Assembly: GCF_001070715.1 (NCBI RefSeq)
Contig: NZ_JVRR01000126.1
Span: forward strand, 1-64,000
DNA from: Streptococcus pseudopneumoniae
GTDB taxonomy: Bacteria; Bacillota; Bacilli; Lactobacillales; Streptococcaceae
Direction of reading: 5' to 3'
Length of the DNA stretch: 64,000 nucleotides
The translations under genes and the position numbers were made by a program. The notes beneath the pieces are model-generated. The model was not told the DNA's origin, did no database searches, and saw only the letters and a program-made list of their open reading frames with translations. Of the stretch, positions 56,100-64,000 are shown piece after piece (position 1 is the stretch's first letter; the number at the start of each line of letters is the position of its first letter).

Positions 56100-57747
56100 A
56101 ATGAAGCAGTTTTGGCTACATACGCTTCTGCGAACCTACAGTTCAGTTATGATCATTATTATTGCGAGTTTTGCAATCTTACTCTCCTATGCTGACTGGG
56201 ATTCACGGGAAAAGGAAGCCCAGAGAGTAGCCCAGCGTGTAACTGCTAGAACAGTGAGTGAAATTGAATATTACCATAGAGAGTCAACCCAAATAGCTCA
56301 GGCTTTAGTTGAAAATCAAGCTCGTATTGAGGGAATCTATAAATACTTTAGCCTTAGCATGCCAGACTATTTTTACTGGCAATTAGAGCGGAAAGCTTCG
56401 CCTTATGTATCGGTCTCTCTGCATGAAAATGTTGATGACCTCTATGTTCGAAATGATTTTGTAACTGGAGTGGCCATTGCTTTTCAAGATTACAAGGAAG
56501 TCTATGTTTCTACTAAAGACAAACGTAGTGGAGAAAAAATCAGGGCTGAGGATTTCAAACCAGCAGGAAATAGTTTTGCCATTCCGGTGTCAGATCCAGT
56601 GTCAGATCAAGACTTAGGAGTGATTTACATCTCCTTGGATCCTGCTGTTTTATACCATGCCATTGATAATACTAGAGGTCATACTCCGATGGCAGTAACA
56701 GTGACCTCACCTTTTGATACGGAGATTTTTCATATTGGTGAAACAGTTGATAAGGAGAGTGAAAATTGGCTAGTTGGCTTAACTTCTCATGGTTATCAGG
56801 TTCAGGTGGCAGTTCCCAAAAACTTTGTTTTACAAGGAACAGTGACTAGCTCTGCTTTGATTGTGAGCTTGAGCCTTCTCTTTATTGTCATTCTCTATCT
56901 GACTTTGAGGCAGACCTTTGCTAATTACCAAAAGCAGGTAGTGGATTTGGTCGATTCCATCCAAGCTATTGCCCAAGGGGAAGAAGGTCTTCGCATTGAC
57001 ACACTTGAAAAGGATCAGGAATTGCTCCTAATCGCAGAGACCACCAATGATATGTTGGATCGATTGGAAAAGAATATCCATGATATTTACCAGTTAGAGC
57101 TTAGTCAAAAAGATGCCAATATGCGAGCCCTGCAGGCGCAAATCAATCCTCATTTTATGTATAATACGCTGGAATTCTTGCGCATGTATGCAGTTATGCA
57201 GAGTCAAGATGAGTTGGCAGATATCATTTATGAATTCAGTAGTCTCTTGCGTAACAATATTTCTGACGAAAGAGAAACTCTTCTCAAACAGGAATTAGAA
57301 TTTTGCCGTAAATATAGCTATCTCTGCATGGTTCGCTATCCCAAGTCCATTGCCTATGGTTTCAAGATAGACCCAGAGTTAGAGAATATGAAGATTCCTA
57401 AGTTCACCTTGCAACCGCTGGTAGAAAACTATTTCGCGCATGGTGTTGACCATAGACGGACAGATAATGTGATTAGTATCAAGGCTCTTAAACAGGATGG
57501 TTTTGTGGAAATTTTAGTGGTAGATAATGGTCGTGGGATGTCTGCTGAAAAGCTGGAAAGTATTCGAGAAAAATTAAGTCAGAGACATTTTGAACACCAA
57601 GCCAGCTACAGTGATCAAAGGCAGTCTATCGGGATTGTCAATGTACATGAGCGTTTTGTGCTCTATTTTGGAGACCGCTATGCCATTACGATAGAGTCTG
57701 CAGAGCAAGCAGGTGTTCAGTATCGTATTACAATTCAAGATGAGTAG
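56077..57747 (+). CDS. YesM-type sensor histidine kinase
   Basis: About 556 residues from ATG 56077 (MKNWRQNRMKQF); ATG 56101 is the alternative, and neither has a strong ribosome site. Two membrane helices (about 23-42 and 260-285) flank an extracytoplasmic sensor domain. A HAMP linker follows, then the His_kinase domain with phosphoacceptor His in QINPHFMYNTLEFLRM, and a HATPase (VENYFAHG, VVDNGRGMS, GIVNVHERF). This is the LytS/YesM class, usually sensing sugars or glycans. It pairs with the regulator 11 nt downstream. Confidence 0.9.
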   Translation: MKNWRQNRMKQFWLHTLLRTYSSVMIIIIASFAILLSYADWDSREKEAQRVAQRVTARTVSEIEYYHRESTQIAQALVENQARIEGIYKYFSLSMPDYFYWQLERKASPYVSVSLHENVDDLYVRNDFVTGVAIAFQDYKEVYVSTKDKRSGEKIRAEDFKPAGNSFAIPVSDPVSDQDLGVIYISLDPAVLYHAIDNTRGHTPMAVTVTSPFDTEIFHIGETVDKESENWLVGLTSHGYQVQVAVPKNFVLQGTVTSSALIVSLSLLFIVILYLTLRQTFANYQKQVVDLVDSIQAIAQGEEGLRIDTLEKDQELLLIAETTNDMLDRLEKNIHDIYQLELSQKDANMRALQAQINPHFMYNTLEFLRMYAVMQSQDELADIIYEFSSLLRNNISDERETLLKQELEFCRKYSYLCMVRYPKSIAYGFKIDPELENMKIPKFTLQPLVENYFAHGVDHRRTDNVISIKALKQDGFVEILVVDNGRGMSAEKLESIREKLSQRHFEHQASYSDQRQSIGIVNVHERFVLYFGDRYAITIESAEQAGVQYRITIQDE

Positions 57748-57758
57748 AAAGGGAGAAA

Positions 57759-59045
57759 ATGTATAAAGTATTATTAGTAGATGATGAGTACATGGTGACA
57801 GAAGGTCTGAAACGTTTGATTCCCTTTGATAAGTGGGATATGGAGGTCGTCGCAACAGCCAGTCATGCCGATGAAGCCCTAGAATATGTTCAGAACAATC
57901 CCGTCGATGTCATCATTTCAGATGTCAATATGCCCGACAAAACAGGGCTTGATATGATTCGGGAGATGAAAGAAATCTTACCAGATGCTGCCTATATCCT
58001 GCTTTCAGGTTATCAGGAGTTTGATTATGTAAAAAGAGCCATGAACCTTAGTGTGGTGGACTATCTGGTCAAGCCTGTTGATAAGGTAGAGTTAGGAAAT
58101 CTGCTGGAGAAGATTGCAGGTCAGCTCGGCGAGAGAGGAAAGAAAAGTCAGACCCTCAGTCAAGATTTAGACGAGGCTGGATTTGTTAGTTATCTAGGAG
58201 GTAAGGAGAATTGGTGGATAGGTCTATCCAAGGAAAAACAAGGCTCTTTCACTATTCCCTACTATGTATTGGGTCAAGACTGGCAGATTTTTATTTCTGA
58301 TCAACCCCTAGATGGTTTAGTCGTTACTCCCTTTGAAGCTCCCTATCAAGAACACTTTGAACGCTGGAAGCTGAATGCTGAGAAAGCCCTCTTTTACGGT
58401 TCTGTAAATTTAAAACAGTCTGAGAGTCTCTTTGCCTATTACGAACCGATTTATAGGGTTATCATTCAGGGGAATCTCAATCAAATCGTGGAAGAGTTGA
58501 ATCTTTTGGAGAAGGTAGTTCTTGAAAATACACCTCGTGTTCCGATTACCAAACAGCTTTTTATCCAGTTTGTCATGGATGTCTTTCACTTGTTTGAACA
58601 TCTAAAAGCTGATGATATGACGGACATTGTCAAAACCATTCATGCTATTCAATCCTTCGATGAATTGGTTTCTTATATCAAGGAAACTCTGACCAGCTTT
58701 TTCGGTCAATACCGTATGAATGAAAATGTGGTCAGTGTGCTGGAAGTCATTGGTCGTGATTATCAGAAAGAACTTTCCCTCAAGGATATCAGTAAGGCTC
58801 TCTTTATCAATCCTGTCTATTTAGGGCAGTTGATTAAGCGAGAAACCGATTCGACCTTTGCAGAGTTACTAAACAAACAACGTATTAAGGCTGCCCAGCA
58901 GCTCTTGCTTTCAACCAGTGACAGTATCGAAGATATTTGTTATGCTGTTGGTTACAGTAACCTTGGATATTTCTATAAAGTGTTCCGAAAATTGTGCGGA
59001 AAATCGCCAAAAGCCTACCGAAAACAGGTAGAAACGATACTGTAA
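57759..59045 (+). CDS. YesN-type response regulator with AraC DNA-binding domain
   Basis: 428 residues: receiver domain (YKVLLVDDEYMVTEG, phospho-Asp in IISDVNMPDKTG), a middle linker (about 130-320), and two AraC-type helix-turn-helix motifs at the C-terminus (LSLKDISKALFINPVYLGQLIKRE and DSIEDICYAVGYSNLGYFYKVF). It is the partner of the upstream kinase. The target genes are probably elsewhere; no sugar transporter is adjacent. Confidence 0.92.
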   Translation: MYKVLLVDDEYMVTEGLKRLIPFDKWDMEVVATASHADEALEYVQNNPVDVIISDVNMPDKTGLDMIREMKEILPDAAYILLSGYQEFDYVKRAMNLSVVDYLVKPVDKVELGNLLEKIAGQLGERGKKSQTLSQDLDEAGFVSYLGGKENWWIGLSKEKQGSFTIPYYVLGQDWQIFISDQPLDGLVVTPFEAPYQEHFERWKLNAEKALFYGSVNLKQSESLFAYYEPIYRVIIQGNLNQIVEELNLLEKVVLENTPRVPITKQLFIQFVMDVFHLFEHLKADDMTDIVKTIHAIQSFDELVSYIKETLTSFFGQYRMNENVVSVLEVIGRDYQKELSLKDISKALFINPVYLGQLIKRETDSTFAELLNKQRIKAAQQLLLSTSDSIEDICYAVGYSNLGYFYKVFRKLCGKSPKAYRKQVETIL

Positions 59046-59105
59046 GATTTGTATTCCTTTACAAAAGGTGCTATAATATGAATAATATTATTAGGAGGTT
59101 CTATT

Positions 59106-59639
59106 ATGAAAAAGAAACCGATTTATCTATGGGTCTTGCTAATCTTGTCTGCTCTTATTTCGGCTATGTCTCTGTTTGGAATATTGAGTCCCTTACCTAG
59201 CAAAGAAGCTCTTCGTGCCGCTCAGAAACAAGTTGCAGGGGTCAGTGCTCAGCAATTAGAAGACCAGCTTAATTACAACTATGGAGTAGCAGAAGCGTAT
59301 CATTCTATTTTTAATATGGCCTTGATTGTGCTATCTGCTATTTTAGTGGTCGTAGCGATTGTCTTCCTTATTCGTAAGAATTTGCAATATGCAAACTATA
59401 CTTACGTTGGCTATGTTTTGTTAGCTATTATCGGTTCGATTTATGGCTATGTTGGTTTACAGGACGCTGTGCAGTTGGTTCAAGATGAGAGCATGCGTTT
59501 GACAATGAGTATTGGTTCAAAAGCTGTCAGCATTTTCTATATCGTCATCAATGTTCTCTTCCTAGCTCTTGTCTTCTATAAGATGTGGCGTCAGCAGAAA
59601 GCCTTGGCAGAAGAAGAGGAAGCAGAAAATCTTGCCTAA
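59106..59639 (+). CDS. Hypothetical membrane protein, four helices (177 aa)
   Basis: Four hydrophobic helices (WVLLILSALISAMSLFGIL, NMALIVLSAILVVVAIVFLI, YVGYVLLAIIGSIYGYVGL, VSIFYIVINVLFLALVFY), an extracytoplasmic loop after the first, and an acidic tail (EEEEAENLA). TG-C-TATAAT at 59069-59077 and AGGAGG give it its own expression signals. Family unknown. Confidence 0.72.
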   Translation: MKKKPIYLWVLLILSALISAMSLFGILSPLPSKEALRAAQKQVAGVSAQQLEDQLNYNYGVAEAYHSIFNMALIVLSAILVVVAIVFLIRKNLQYANYTYVGYVLLAIIGSIYGYVGLQDAVQLVQDESMRLTMSIGSKAVSIFYIVINVLFLALVFYKMWRQQKALAEEEEAENLA

Positions 59640-59648
59640 GTATTGACA

Positions 59649-59688
59649 AAAAAGAACTATCAAGATACAATCTTGGTAGTTCTTTTTC
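59649..59688 (+). terminator. Intrinsic terminator before nrdI
   Basis: AAAAAAGAACTATCAAGAT and ATCTTGGTAGTTCTTTTT arms with a short loop. Confidence 0.85.
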
Positions 59689-59716
59689 GATTAAAAATAA
59701 AATCATGGAGGTACAT

Positions 59717-60187
59717 ATGAAGACAATTTCTTTAGTTTATATTAGTTTGAGTGGCAACACTGAAAGTTTTGTGACGCGCTTGAAAGACTATCTCTTGTCC
59801 CAGTACGAGGGAATTGAGGTTCAAAAGATTCATATCAAGGATTTGGTCAAGGAAGGCCAAGATTTCTATGAAATGGACCATCCCTATGTCGCTTTTTTGC
59901 CGACCTATCTCGAAGGTGGGAATGGCGTTGATAACGGAGATGTTGAGATTTTGACGACACCCGTTGGGGATTTTATCGCCTATGGTGACAATGCTAGTAA
60001 GTGTTTTGGTGTGGTTGGTTCAGGAAATCGTAACTTTAATAACCAATACTGCCTGACAGCCAAGCAATACAGTCAACGTTTTGGTTTCCCTGTCTTGGCT
60101 GATTTTGAAATGCGAGGTATGCTGGGAGATATCAAACATGTCGCAGCTATTATCGCAGATTTGTATGAGTTGGAAAAGGAGAATTAA
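59717..60187 (+). CDS. nrdI: NrdI-family flavodoxin-like protein
   Basis: 156 residues from MKTISLVYISLSGNTESFV (GGAGG 6 nt upstream). It has a flavodoxin-like FMN loop (SLSGNTESF) and the NrdI segment VGSGNRNFNNQYCLTAKQYS. NrdI supplies the oxidant that loads the dimanganese-tyrosyl cofactor of class Ib ribonucleotide reductase. It stands alone here, without nrdE or nrdF. An upstream in-frame start at 59585 lies inside the preceding gene. Confidence 0.88.
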   Translation: MKTISLVYISLSGNTESFVTRLKDYLLSQYEGIEVQKIHIKDLVKEGQDFYEMDHPYVAFLPTYLEGGNGVDNGDVEILTTPVGDFIAYGDNASKCFGVVGSGNRNFNNQYCLTAKQYSQRFGFPVLADFEMRGMLGDIKHVAAIIADLYELEKEN

Positions 60188-60256
60188 AATCAATATAAGA
60201 GGCGTTTGGGATTTTTCAACTGTTTTTTTTGAGTATAAATAGTTTTTAAGAACATA

Positions 60257-60303
60257 AAAAAGCATAAGTTCAGGTATTCAAAACCTTGTTCTTATGCTTT
60301 TTA
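60257..60303 (+). terminator. Intrinsic terminator of nrdI
   Basis: AAAAAGCATAAG and CTTATGCTTTTT arms around a 22-nt loop. Confidence 0.75.
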
Positions 60304-60344
60304 TCATAGAAATATTTGCTGAATTTTCTCTTGAAATGAAACCT

Positions 60345-60450
60345 TATACTCAATGAAAATCAAAGAGCAAACTAGGAAACTAGCCGCAGGCTGTACTTGA
60401 GTACGGCAAGGCGACGTTGACGTGGTTTGAATTTGATTTGCGAAGAGTAT
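60345..60450 (-). repeat. BOX element without boxB (reverse orientation)
   Basis: TATACTCAATGAAAATCAAA ... CTAGCCGCAGGCTG joins directly to ACGGCAAGGCGACGTTGACG ... GAAGAGTAT, i.e. boxC joined to boxA. Confidence 0.88.
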
Positions 60451-60473
60451 TATCTTCATCTCGCGCTTGTCAG

Positions 60474-61736
60474 TTAACCTGCTTTTCCGATTGCGAGTGC
60501 GTAGATAAAGAAGATGGCGAAGCCAAAGAGGAAAATCAATCCTGCAATAGCAAGGTGTTTGAGCCAAGAAGGAAGATTTTTGTTTTCACGCGTTACCAAG
60601 GCGTAGTTTAAAAGAGCGAAGAATGGTGTTGTCAGGAAAGAACCAATCATAGCAAAGCGGAGCATGGTTGAAACCTGACCAGCGAAAAACTTGATAATGA
60701 CAATACCGATGATAGCAGTGATGGTCATCCAGATGTTCAAAGATTTACTACTGTCTTCTTTTTGACTGATTAGCAGTCGGAGAGATTCCTGATTGACACG
60801 AGAGTAACCATCGATAACAGTAATAACTGTTCCAAAGATACAGAGGAAGGCAATAAAGGTAATCAAGTAACGGGACCATTCGCCAAGAACAGAGGCATAC
60901 ATGCCCACGAATTGAGAGATGTATTTGGCTGAAGCAGCTTCAACTGCTTGCCCTGTAGGATATTGAATCAATGCTCCCAGTGCTACAAAGAACACAGCTA
61001 GGATAGCTGTTCCAATGTAACCAACGTTAAAGTCAAATAGAGCGTCCTCGGTGTTAAAGTTGACGGTCTTTTTCTTTTCAGCAGACCAAAGTGAATTGAT
61101 AGCTGAAATTTCAATAGGAGCCGGCATCCACCCTAAGAGGGAAACGATGAAGGGTAGAGCTGCCATTTGCCAAGGTGTTTTCTCGACAAAATTAGAACTG
61201 TATTCTGGATGCTTGACCGCCGCGATGATAACTGCAAGAACAGTTGCAATGGTTAAAGCTGACATGATCCATTTTGCCATGCCGTCTAAGAGTTTGTAGC
61301 CTCCGAAGAGTAGCATAGCCCAAATGACTGCAACGAGAATGAGGGACCATTGAGTGATGCTCAGACCGATCATTGGGAAGGCGCTGGCGATGATAGCTGA
61401 GCACAGAATGGCGACACCAGCTGTGTTGACCATAGCCGAAAAGATATTGAGGATAAAGAAAATCCAGAGATAGAGTTTTCCTTTTTCGGCATAACCTTCA
61501 ACCAAAGTCTTTCCAGTATCAGCGGTGTATTCAGCACCAAAACGGAAAAATGGATATTTAAAGACATTGGCTAAGATGACCAAGAGAAGTAGAGACCACC
61601 CGTAAGAACCACCAGCTTGAGTAGAAGATACAATGTGAGAACCGCCAACAGCGGCAGAAGCCATTAGGATTCCAGGCCCCATTGCTTTTAGTTTACTTGT
61701 CCAGGTTGATTGATTTAACGAAATAGCTTGCGACAT
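60474..61736 (-). CDS. NRAMP-related membrane transporter with non-canonical metal site
   Basis: 420 residues with eleven hydrophobic helices and the overall NRAMP pattern (KLKAMGPGILMASAAVGGSHIV at helix 1; LLGWMPAPIEISAINSLW at helix 6). Classical NRAMP transporters carry DPGN in helix 1 and MPH in helix 6 for binding Mn or Fe. Here these positions read VGGSH and MPAPIE, so the metal-binding Asp, Asn and probably Met contacts are changed. The protein is therefore a distant NRAMP-like transporter, possibly for another ion (as in NRAMP-related Mg transporters) or a different solute. AAGGAG is upstream. Confidence 0.8.
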   Translation of the reverse strand: MSQAISLNQSTWTSKLKAMGPGILMASAAVGGSHIVSSTQAGGSYGWSLLLLVILANVFKYPFFRFGAEYTADTGKTLVEGYAEKGKLYLWIFFILNIFSAMVNTAGVAILCSAIIASAFPMIGLSITQWSLILVAVIWAMLLFGGYKLLDGMAKWIMSALTIATVLAVIIAAVKHPEYSSNFVEKTPWQMAALPFIVSLLGWMPAPIEISAINSLWSAEKKKTVNFNTEDALFDFNVGYIGTAILAVFFVALGALIQYPTGQAVEAASAKYISQFVGMYASVLGEWSRYLITFIAFLCIFGTVITVIDGYSRVNQESLRLLISQKEDSSKSLNIWMTITAIIGIVIIKFFAGQVSTMLRFAMIGSFLTTPFFALLNYALVTRENKNLPSWLKHLAIAGLIFLFGFAIFFIYALAIGKAG

Positions 61737-61951
61737 GATAAATACTCCTTTTTGAATTTTCAGAATAATCTGGATATGTAATCTATATTCTACAAAAAAC
61801 TTTGGGAAAATGCAAGAATATTTTGAAAAAAGATAGAAAATTACAGAAAATTTACAAAGAAGATCTGAAAATAACTGCTATGATAGTAAGATGCAGCAGG
61901 ATAAAGAAAAAACGAGAAGTTTCTTTCTCGGATTTGCTTATTATGAGCTTT

Positions 61952-62410
61952 TTACTTTTTATGCTTCAAGAGTTGATTGATATGGTCCACTTTTTTAGCT
62001 TCTCTTTTATAAAGAATAGCCCAAATGATGAGGTAGACAATCGCAAACTCGATAATGAGCTGGAGATAGAAGATCCAGTGGAAGGGGAACCAACCTGCCA
62101 GAGTTGCTAGTGGGACAAAGCCAACCAGCATGAGGAAGAAATGGGAAAGCGTCGCACGAAGCATGCTCCAGTCACGGCTGAATAATCGTTTGCCAAAGTT
62201 GAATAGAATACCGATGGCTGCCCAGATAAGAGTACAGTAGAGCAAGACCAGGGCACCGTGAACCTGATGTTGAGCCATCACTTGGCCGATGATAGAGTAG
62301 GGATTTAGTGGTGCGTAGGTATTTGGTGCATAAATAAGTGAAAAGATGATAGAGAGGATGAGGCCGATGAGGACACCAGTAGCTGCGTCGTGGAAGATTT
62401 GTTTTTTCAT
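61952..62410 (-). CDS. DUF3021 membrane protein paired with a LytTR regulator
   Basis: 152 residues with four hydrophobic helices, typical of DUF3021 (MKKQIFHDAATGVLIGLILSIIFSLI). It overlaps the upstream LytTR gene by 4 nt. In streptococci, LytTR plus small membrane protein pairs (LytTR regulatory systems such as HdrRM and BrsRM) work as regulator and membrane-bound antagonist. Confidence 0.82.
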   Translation of the reverse strand: MKKQIFHDAATGVLIGLILSIIFSLIYAPNTYAPLNPYSIIGQVMAQHQVHGALVLLYCTLIWAAIGILFNFGKRLFSRDWSMLRATLSHFFLMLVGFVPLATLAGWFPFHWIFYLQLIIEFAIVYLIIWAILYKREAKKVDHINQLLKHKK

Positions 62411-62847
62411 AGTTCTAATTTCTCCTTGATGGTTTTTAGGTAACGGCGTGAAGAGTAGGTGAAGCTTTCGTTTTTTAGAAAGATTTCTACCAGACCGTTG
62501 GGCGTGAGCTTGAGATGAGAGATAGAGTCGATATTGATGATTTCTGATTGGGAAATTTGAATAAAATTGCTTGGCAGAATTTCAAGGACCTGATAGAGTC
62601 GCAAATCAATGCTGTAGGTCTGACTCGCGGTTTCTGCTAGAACCTTCCGATTCTCGATATAGAAGCGTTGTATCTTACCAATCTTAACTAGATAGACCTG
62701 ATCATTAATCTTTCCTTTGATTGTTTCTTTTTGGTCAAGATTTTCTGCGAACTCGATGACTTTCTGGATTTTATCGGTTTCTTGAGGTGCTTGAACAATC
62801 AGCTTTTCTTCTTCGTAAGTTTCACTAATCTGTAGTTCTACTTTCAT
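62407..62847 (-). CDS. LytTR-domain DNA-binding regulator
   Basis: 146 residues: an N-terminal part (about 1-45) and a LytTR DNA-binding domain (about 50-146, INDQVYLVKIGKIQRFYIENRKVL, FIQISQSEIINIDSI, YSSRRYLKTIKEKL). There is no receiver domain, so it is not a classical two-component regulator. Its activity is probably set by the adjacent DUF3021 membrane protein. GGAGAG lies upstream of the ATG. Confidence 0.87.
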   Translation of the reverse strand: MKVELQISETYEEEKLIVQAPQETDKIQKVIEFAENLDQKETIKGKINDQVYLVKIGKIQRFYIENRKVLAETASQTYSIDLRLYQVLEILPSNFIQISQSEIINIDSISHLKLTPNGLVEIFLKNESFTYSSRRYLKTIKEKLEL

Positions 62848-62903
62848 AAATTTCTCTCCTTTTTAGTTATACAAAATTAATCTCACTTTTTGTACATCTT
62901 TAT

Positions 62904-63011
62904 TAATACTCTTCAAAAATCAAATTCAAACCACGTCAGCGTCGTCTTGCCGTACTAAAGTACTGTCTGCGCCTAGCTTTCTAGTTTGCTCTTTGATTTT
63001 TATTGAGTATA
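62904..63011 (+). repeat. BOX element without boxB
   Basis: AATACTCTTCAAAAATC ... CCACGTCAGCGTCGTCTTGC joins boxC ... TAGCTTTCTAGTTTGCTC ... TATTGAGTATA. It lies between the LytTR gene and mutL, which diverge. Confidence 0.88.
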
Positions 63012-63158
63012 CCACTATTTTATGCCCCCTGGCAAGGGACTTTGTCTATGTGGAGGGATTTGGCTCCTATGTGGTGCTTGCTTTTCTGTCCTATCTGAAA
63101 TATGGTATAATAGCACTAATCAATTTCTAGGAAAATAGATACAGAAAGGGGCTGAAAG

Positions 63159-64000
63159 ATGTCTCATATTATTGAATTGCCAGAGGTGCTGGCAAACCAG
63201 ATCGCAGCTGGAGAGGTTATCGAGCGTCCAGCTAGCGTTGTTAAGGAGCTGGTAGAAAACGCCATTGACGCGGGCTCTAGTCAGATTATCATTGAGATTG
63301 AGGAAGCTGGTCTCAAGAAGATTCAAATCACAGATAATGGTCATGGAATTGCCCACGATGAGGTGGAATTGGCCCTGCGTCGTCATGCGACCAGTAAGAT
63401 AAAAAATCAGGCAGATCTTTTTCGGATTCGGACGCTTGGTTTTCGTGGTGAAGCTCTGCCTTCTATCGCATCTGTCAGTGTACTGACTCTGTCGACGGCG
63501 GTGGATGGTGCGAGTCATGGGACTAAGCTAGTCGCACGTGGGGGAGAAGTAGAAGAAGTCATCCCAGCGACTAGTCCTGTGGGGACCAAGGTTTGTGTGG
63601 AGGACCTCTTCTTCAACACGCCTGCCCGCCTTAAGTATATGAAGAGCCAGCAAGCAGAGTTGTCTCATATCATTGATATTGTCAACCGTCTGGGCTTGGC
63701 CCATCCTGAGACTTCTTTTAGTTTGATTAGTGATGGCAAGGAAATGACGCGGACAGCTGGGACTGGTCAATTGCGCCAAGCAATTGCAGGGATTTACGGT
63801 TTGGCCAGTGCCAAGAAGATGATTGAAATTGAGAATTCGGATCTTGATTTCGAAATTTCTGGCTTTGTGTCCTTGCCTGAGTTAACTAGAGCCAACCGCA
63901 ACTATATCAGTCTCTTCATCAATGGCCGTTATATCAAAAATTTCCTGCTCAATCGTGCTATTCTTGATGGCTATGGCAGCAAGCTTATGGTGGGGCGTTT
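63159..64000 (+). CDS. mutL: DNA mismatch repair protein MutL (HexB), 3' end outside the window
   Basis: The N-terminal 280 residues are present: [35 protein letters not shown], the GHKL ATPase motifs ITDNGHGI and [16 protein letters not shown], and the [14 protein letters not shown] segment of the transducer domain. AAAGGGG precedes the ATG. MutL couples mismatch recognition by MutS to repair. mutS is not in the window upstream. Confidence 0.96.
   Translation, partial: MSHIIELPEVLANQIAAGEVIERPASVVKELVENAIDAGSSQIIIEIEEAGLKKIQITDNGHGIAHDEVELALRRHATSKIKNQADLFRIRTLGFRGEALPSIASVSVLTLSTAVDGASHGTKLVARGGEVEEVIPATSPVGTKVCVEDLFFNTPARLKYMKSQQAELSHIIDIVNRLGLAHPETSFSLISDGKEMTRTAGTGQLRQAIAGIYGLASAKKMIEIENSDLDFEISGFVSLPELTRANRNYISLFINGRYIKNFLLNRAILDGYGSKLMVGR

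Noticed and set aside
61802-62110. Plus-strand ORF of about 100 codons opposite the DUF3021 gene
   Set aside because: It overlaps the well-supported DUF3021 gene in antisense, has no ribosome site, and half of it is the complement of coding sequence.

Overview
The window is low-GC Gram-positive DNA from the Streptococcus mitis/pneumoniae group. The evidence is BOX and 107-bp RUP repeats, which are hallmarks of pneumococcus and close relatives, together with a pneumococcus-like gene order (sdaAB, LysM protein, arginine binding protein, argGH, mnmA, NUDIX, mnmG, rnjA, rpoY, tsaB-rimI-tsaD, Rgg regulator, GG peptide, AzlCD, metQ-peptidase-metNP, yesLMN, nrdI, mutL). No pspA lies beside mnmA, where I recall it in S. 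pneumoniae. A non-pneumococcal mitis-group strain or an atypical pneumococcus is therefore likely. This species call is inference.

Layout. 1-740: a type I toxin-antitoxin locus of Fst type, with a 32-residue toxin on the minus strand and a short convergent antisense RNA. 737-7840: an SPFH/band 7 protein, a large M26-family zinc metalloprotease with an N-terminal LPETG, and the decayed C-terminal part of an LPNTG surface protein. 7840-10020: accessory or decayed DNA with a RUP, an MFS transporter, a BOX and gene remnants. 10030-14330: trhO, then a PadR-controlled envelope operon (PadR, DUF1700, DUF4097) and a separate membrane protein. 14340-17770: three minus-strand genes with Imm26-like features. 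17760-25120: an MFS exporter, a glycosyltransferase, a CapD-like epimerase, a HAD hydrolase, serine dehydratase and a LysM cell-wall protein.

25110-31980 is bacteriocin- and immunity-type DNA: an Rgg-like regulator divergent from an ABC exporter, then a lactococcin-972-type membrane protein and ABC ATPase with no recognisable precursor peptide. 32000-35570 is an arginine uptake and synthesis operon (binding protein, argG, argH). 35580-44660 is mostly RNA metabolism: mnmA, mnmG, RNase J1, RpoY and the t6A genes tsaB and tsaD with rimI. 44700-48170 is a complete Rgg/SHP quorum-sensing system controlling a double-glycine peptide, a CPBP protease and an MFS exporter. 48300-54780 holds AzlCD and amino-acid/methionine uptake. 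54780-62870 holds an ECF-type membrane protein, a YesLMN sensor system, nrdI, an unusual NRAMP relative and a LytTR/DUF3021 pair. The window ends inside mutL.

The strongest non-coding signals are these. (1) The Fst-type locus has a 16-nt repeat that lets the antitoxin RNA pair with the toxin start site. (2) The Rgg/SHP intergenic region has a shared operator exactly 32 bp from both divergent -10 boxes. (3) A 19-bp near-identical repeat sits in both halves of the other Rgg intergenic region. (4) A 21-bp repeat flanks the padR promoter. (5) A consensus promoter plus a perfect cre site has no obvious gene directly after it. (6) A structured leader carrying an inverted-repeat element precedes mnmA. 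No tRNA, rRNA, CRISPR array or intact insertion sequence was recognised.
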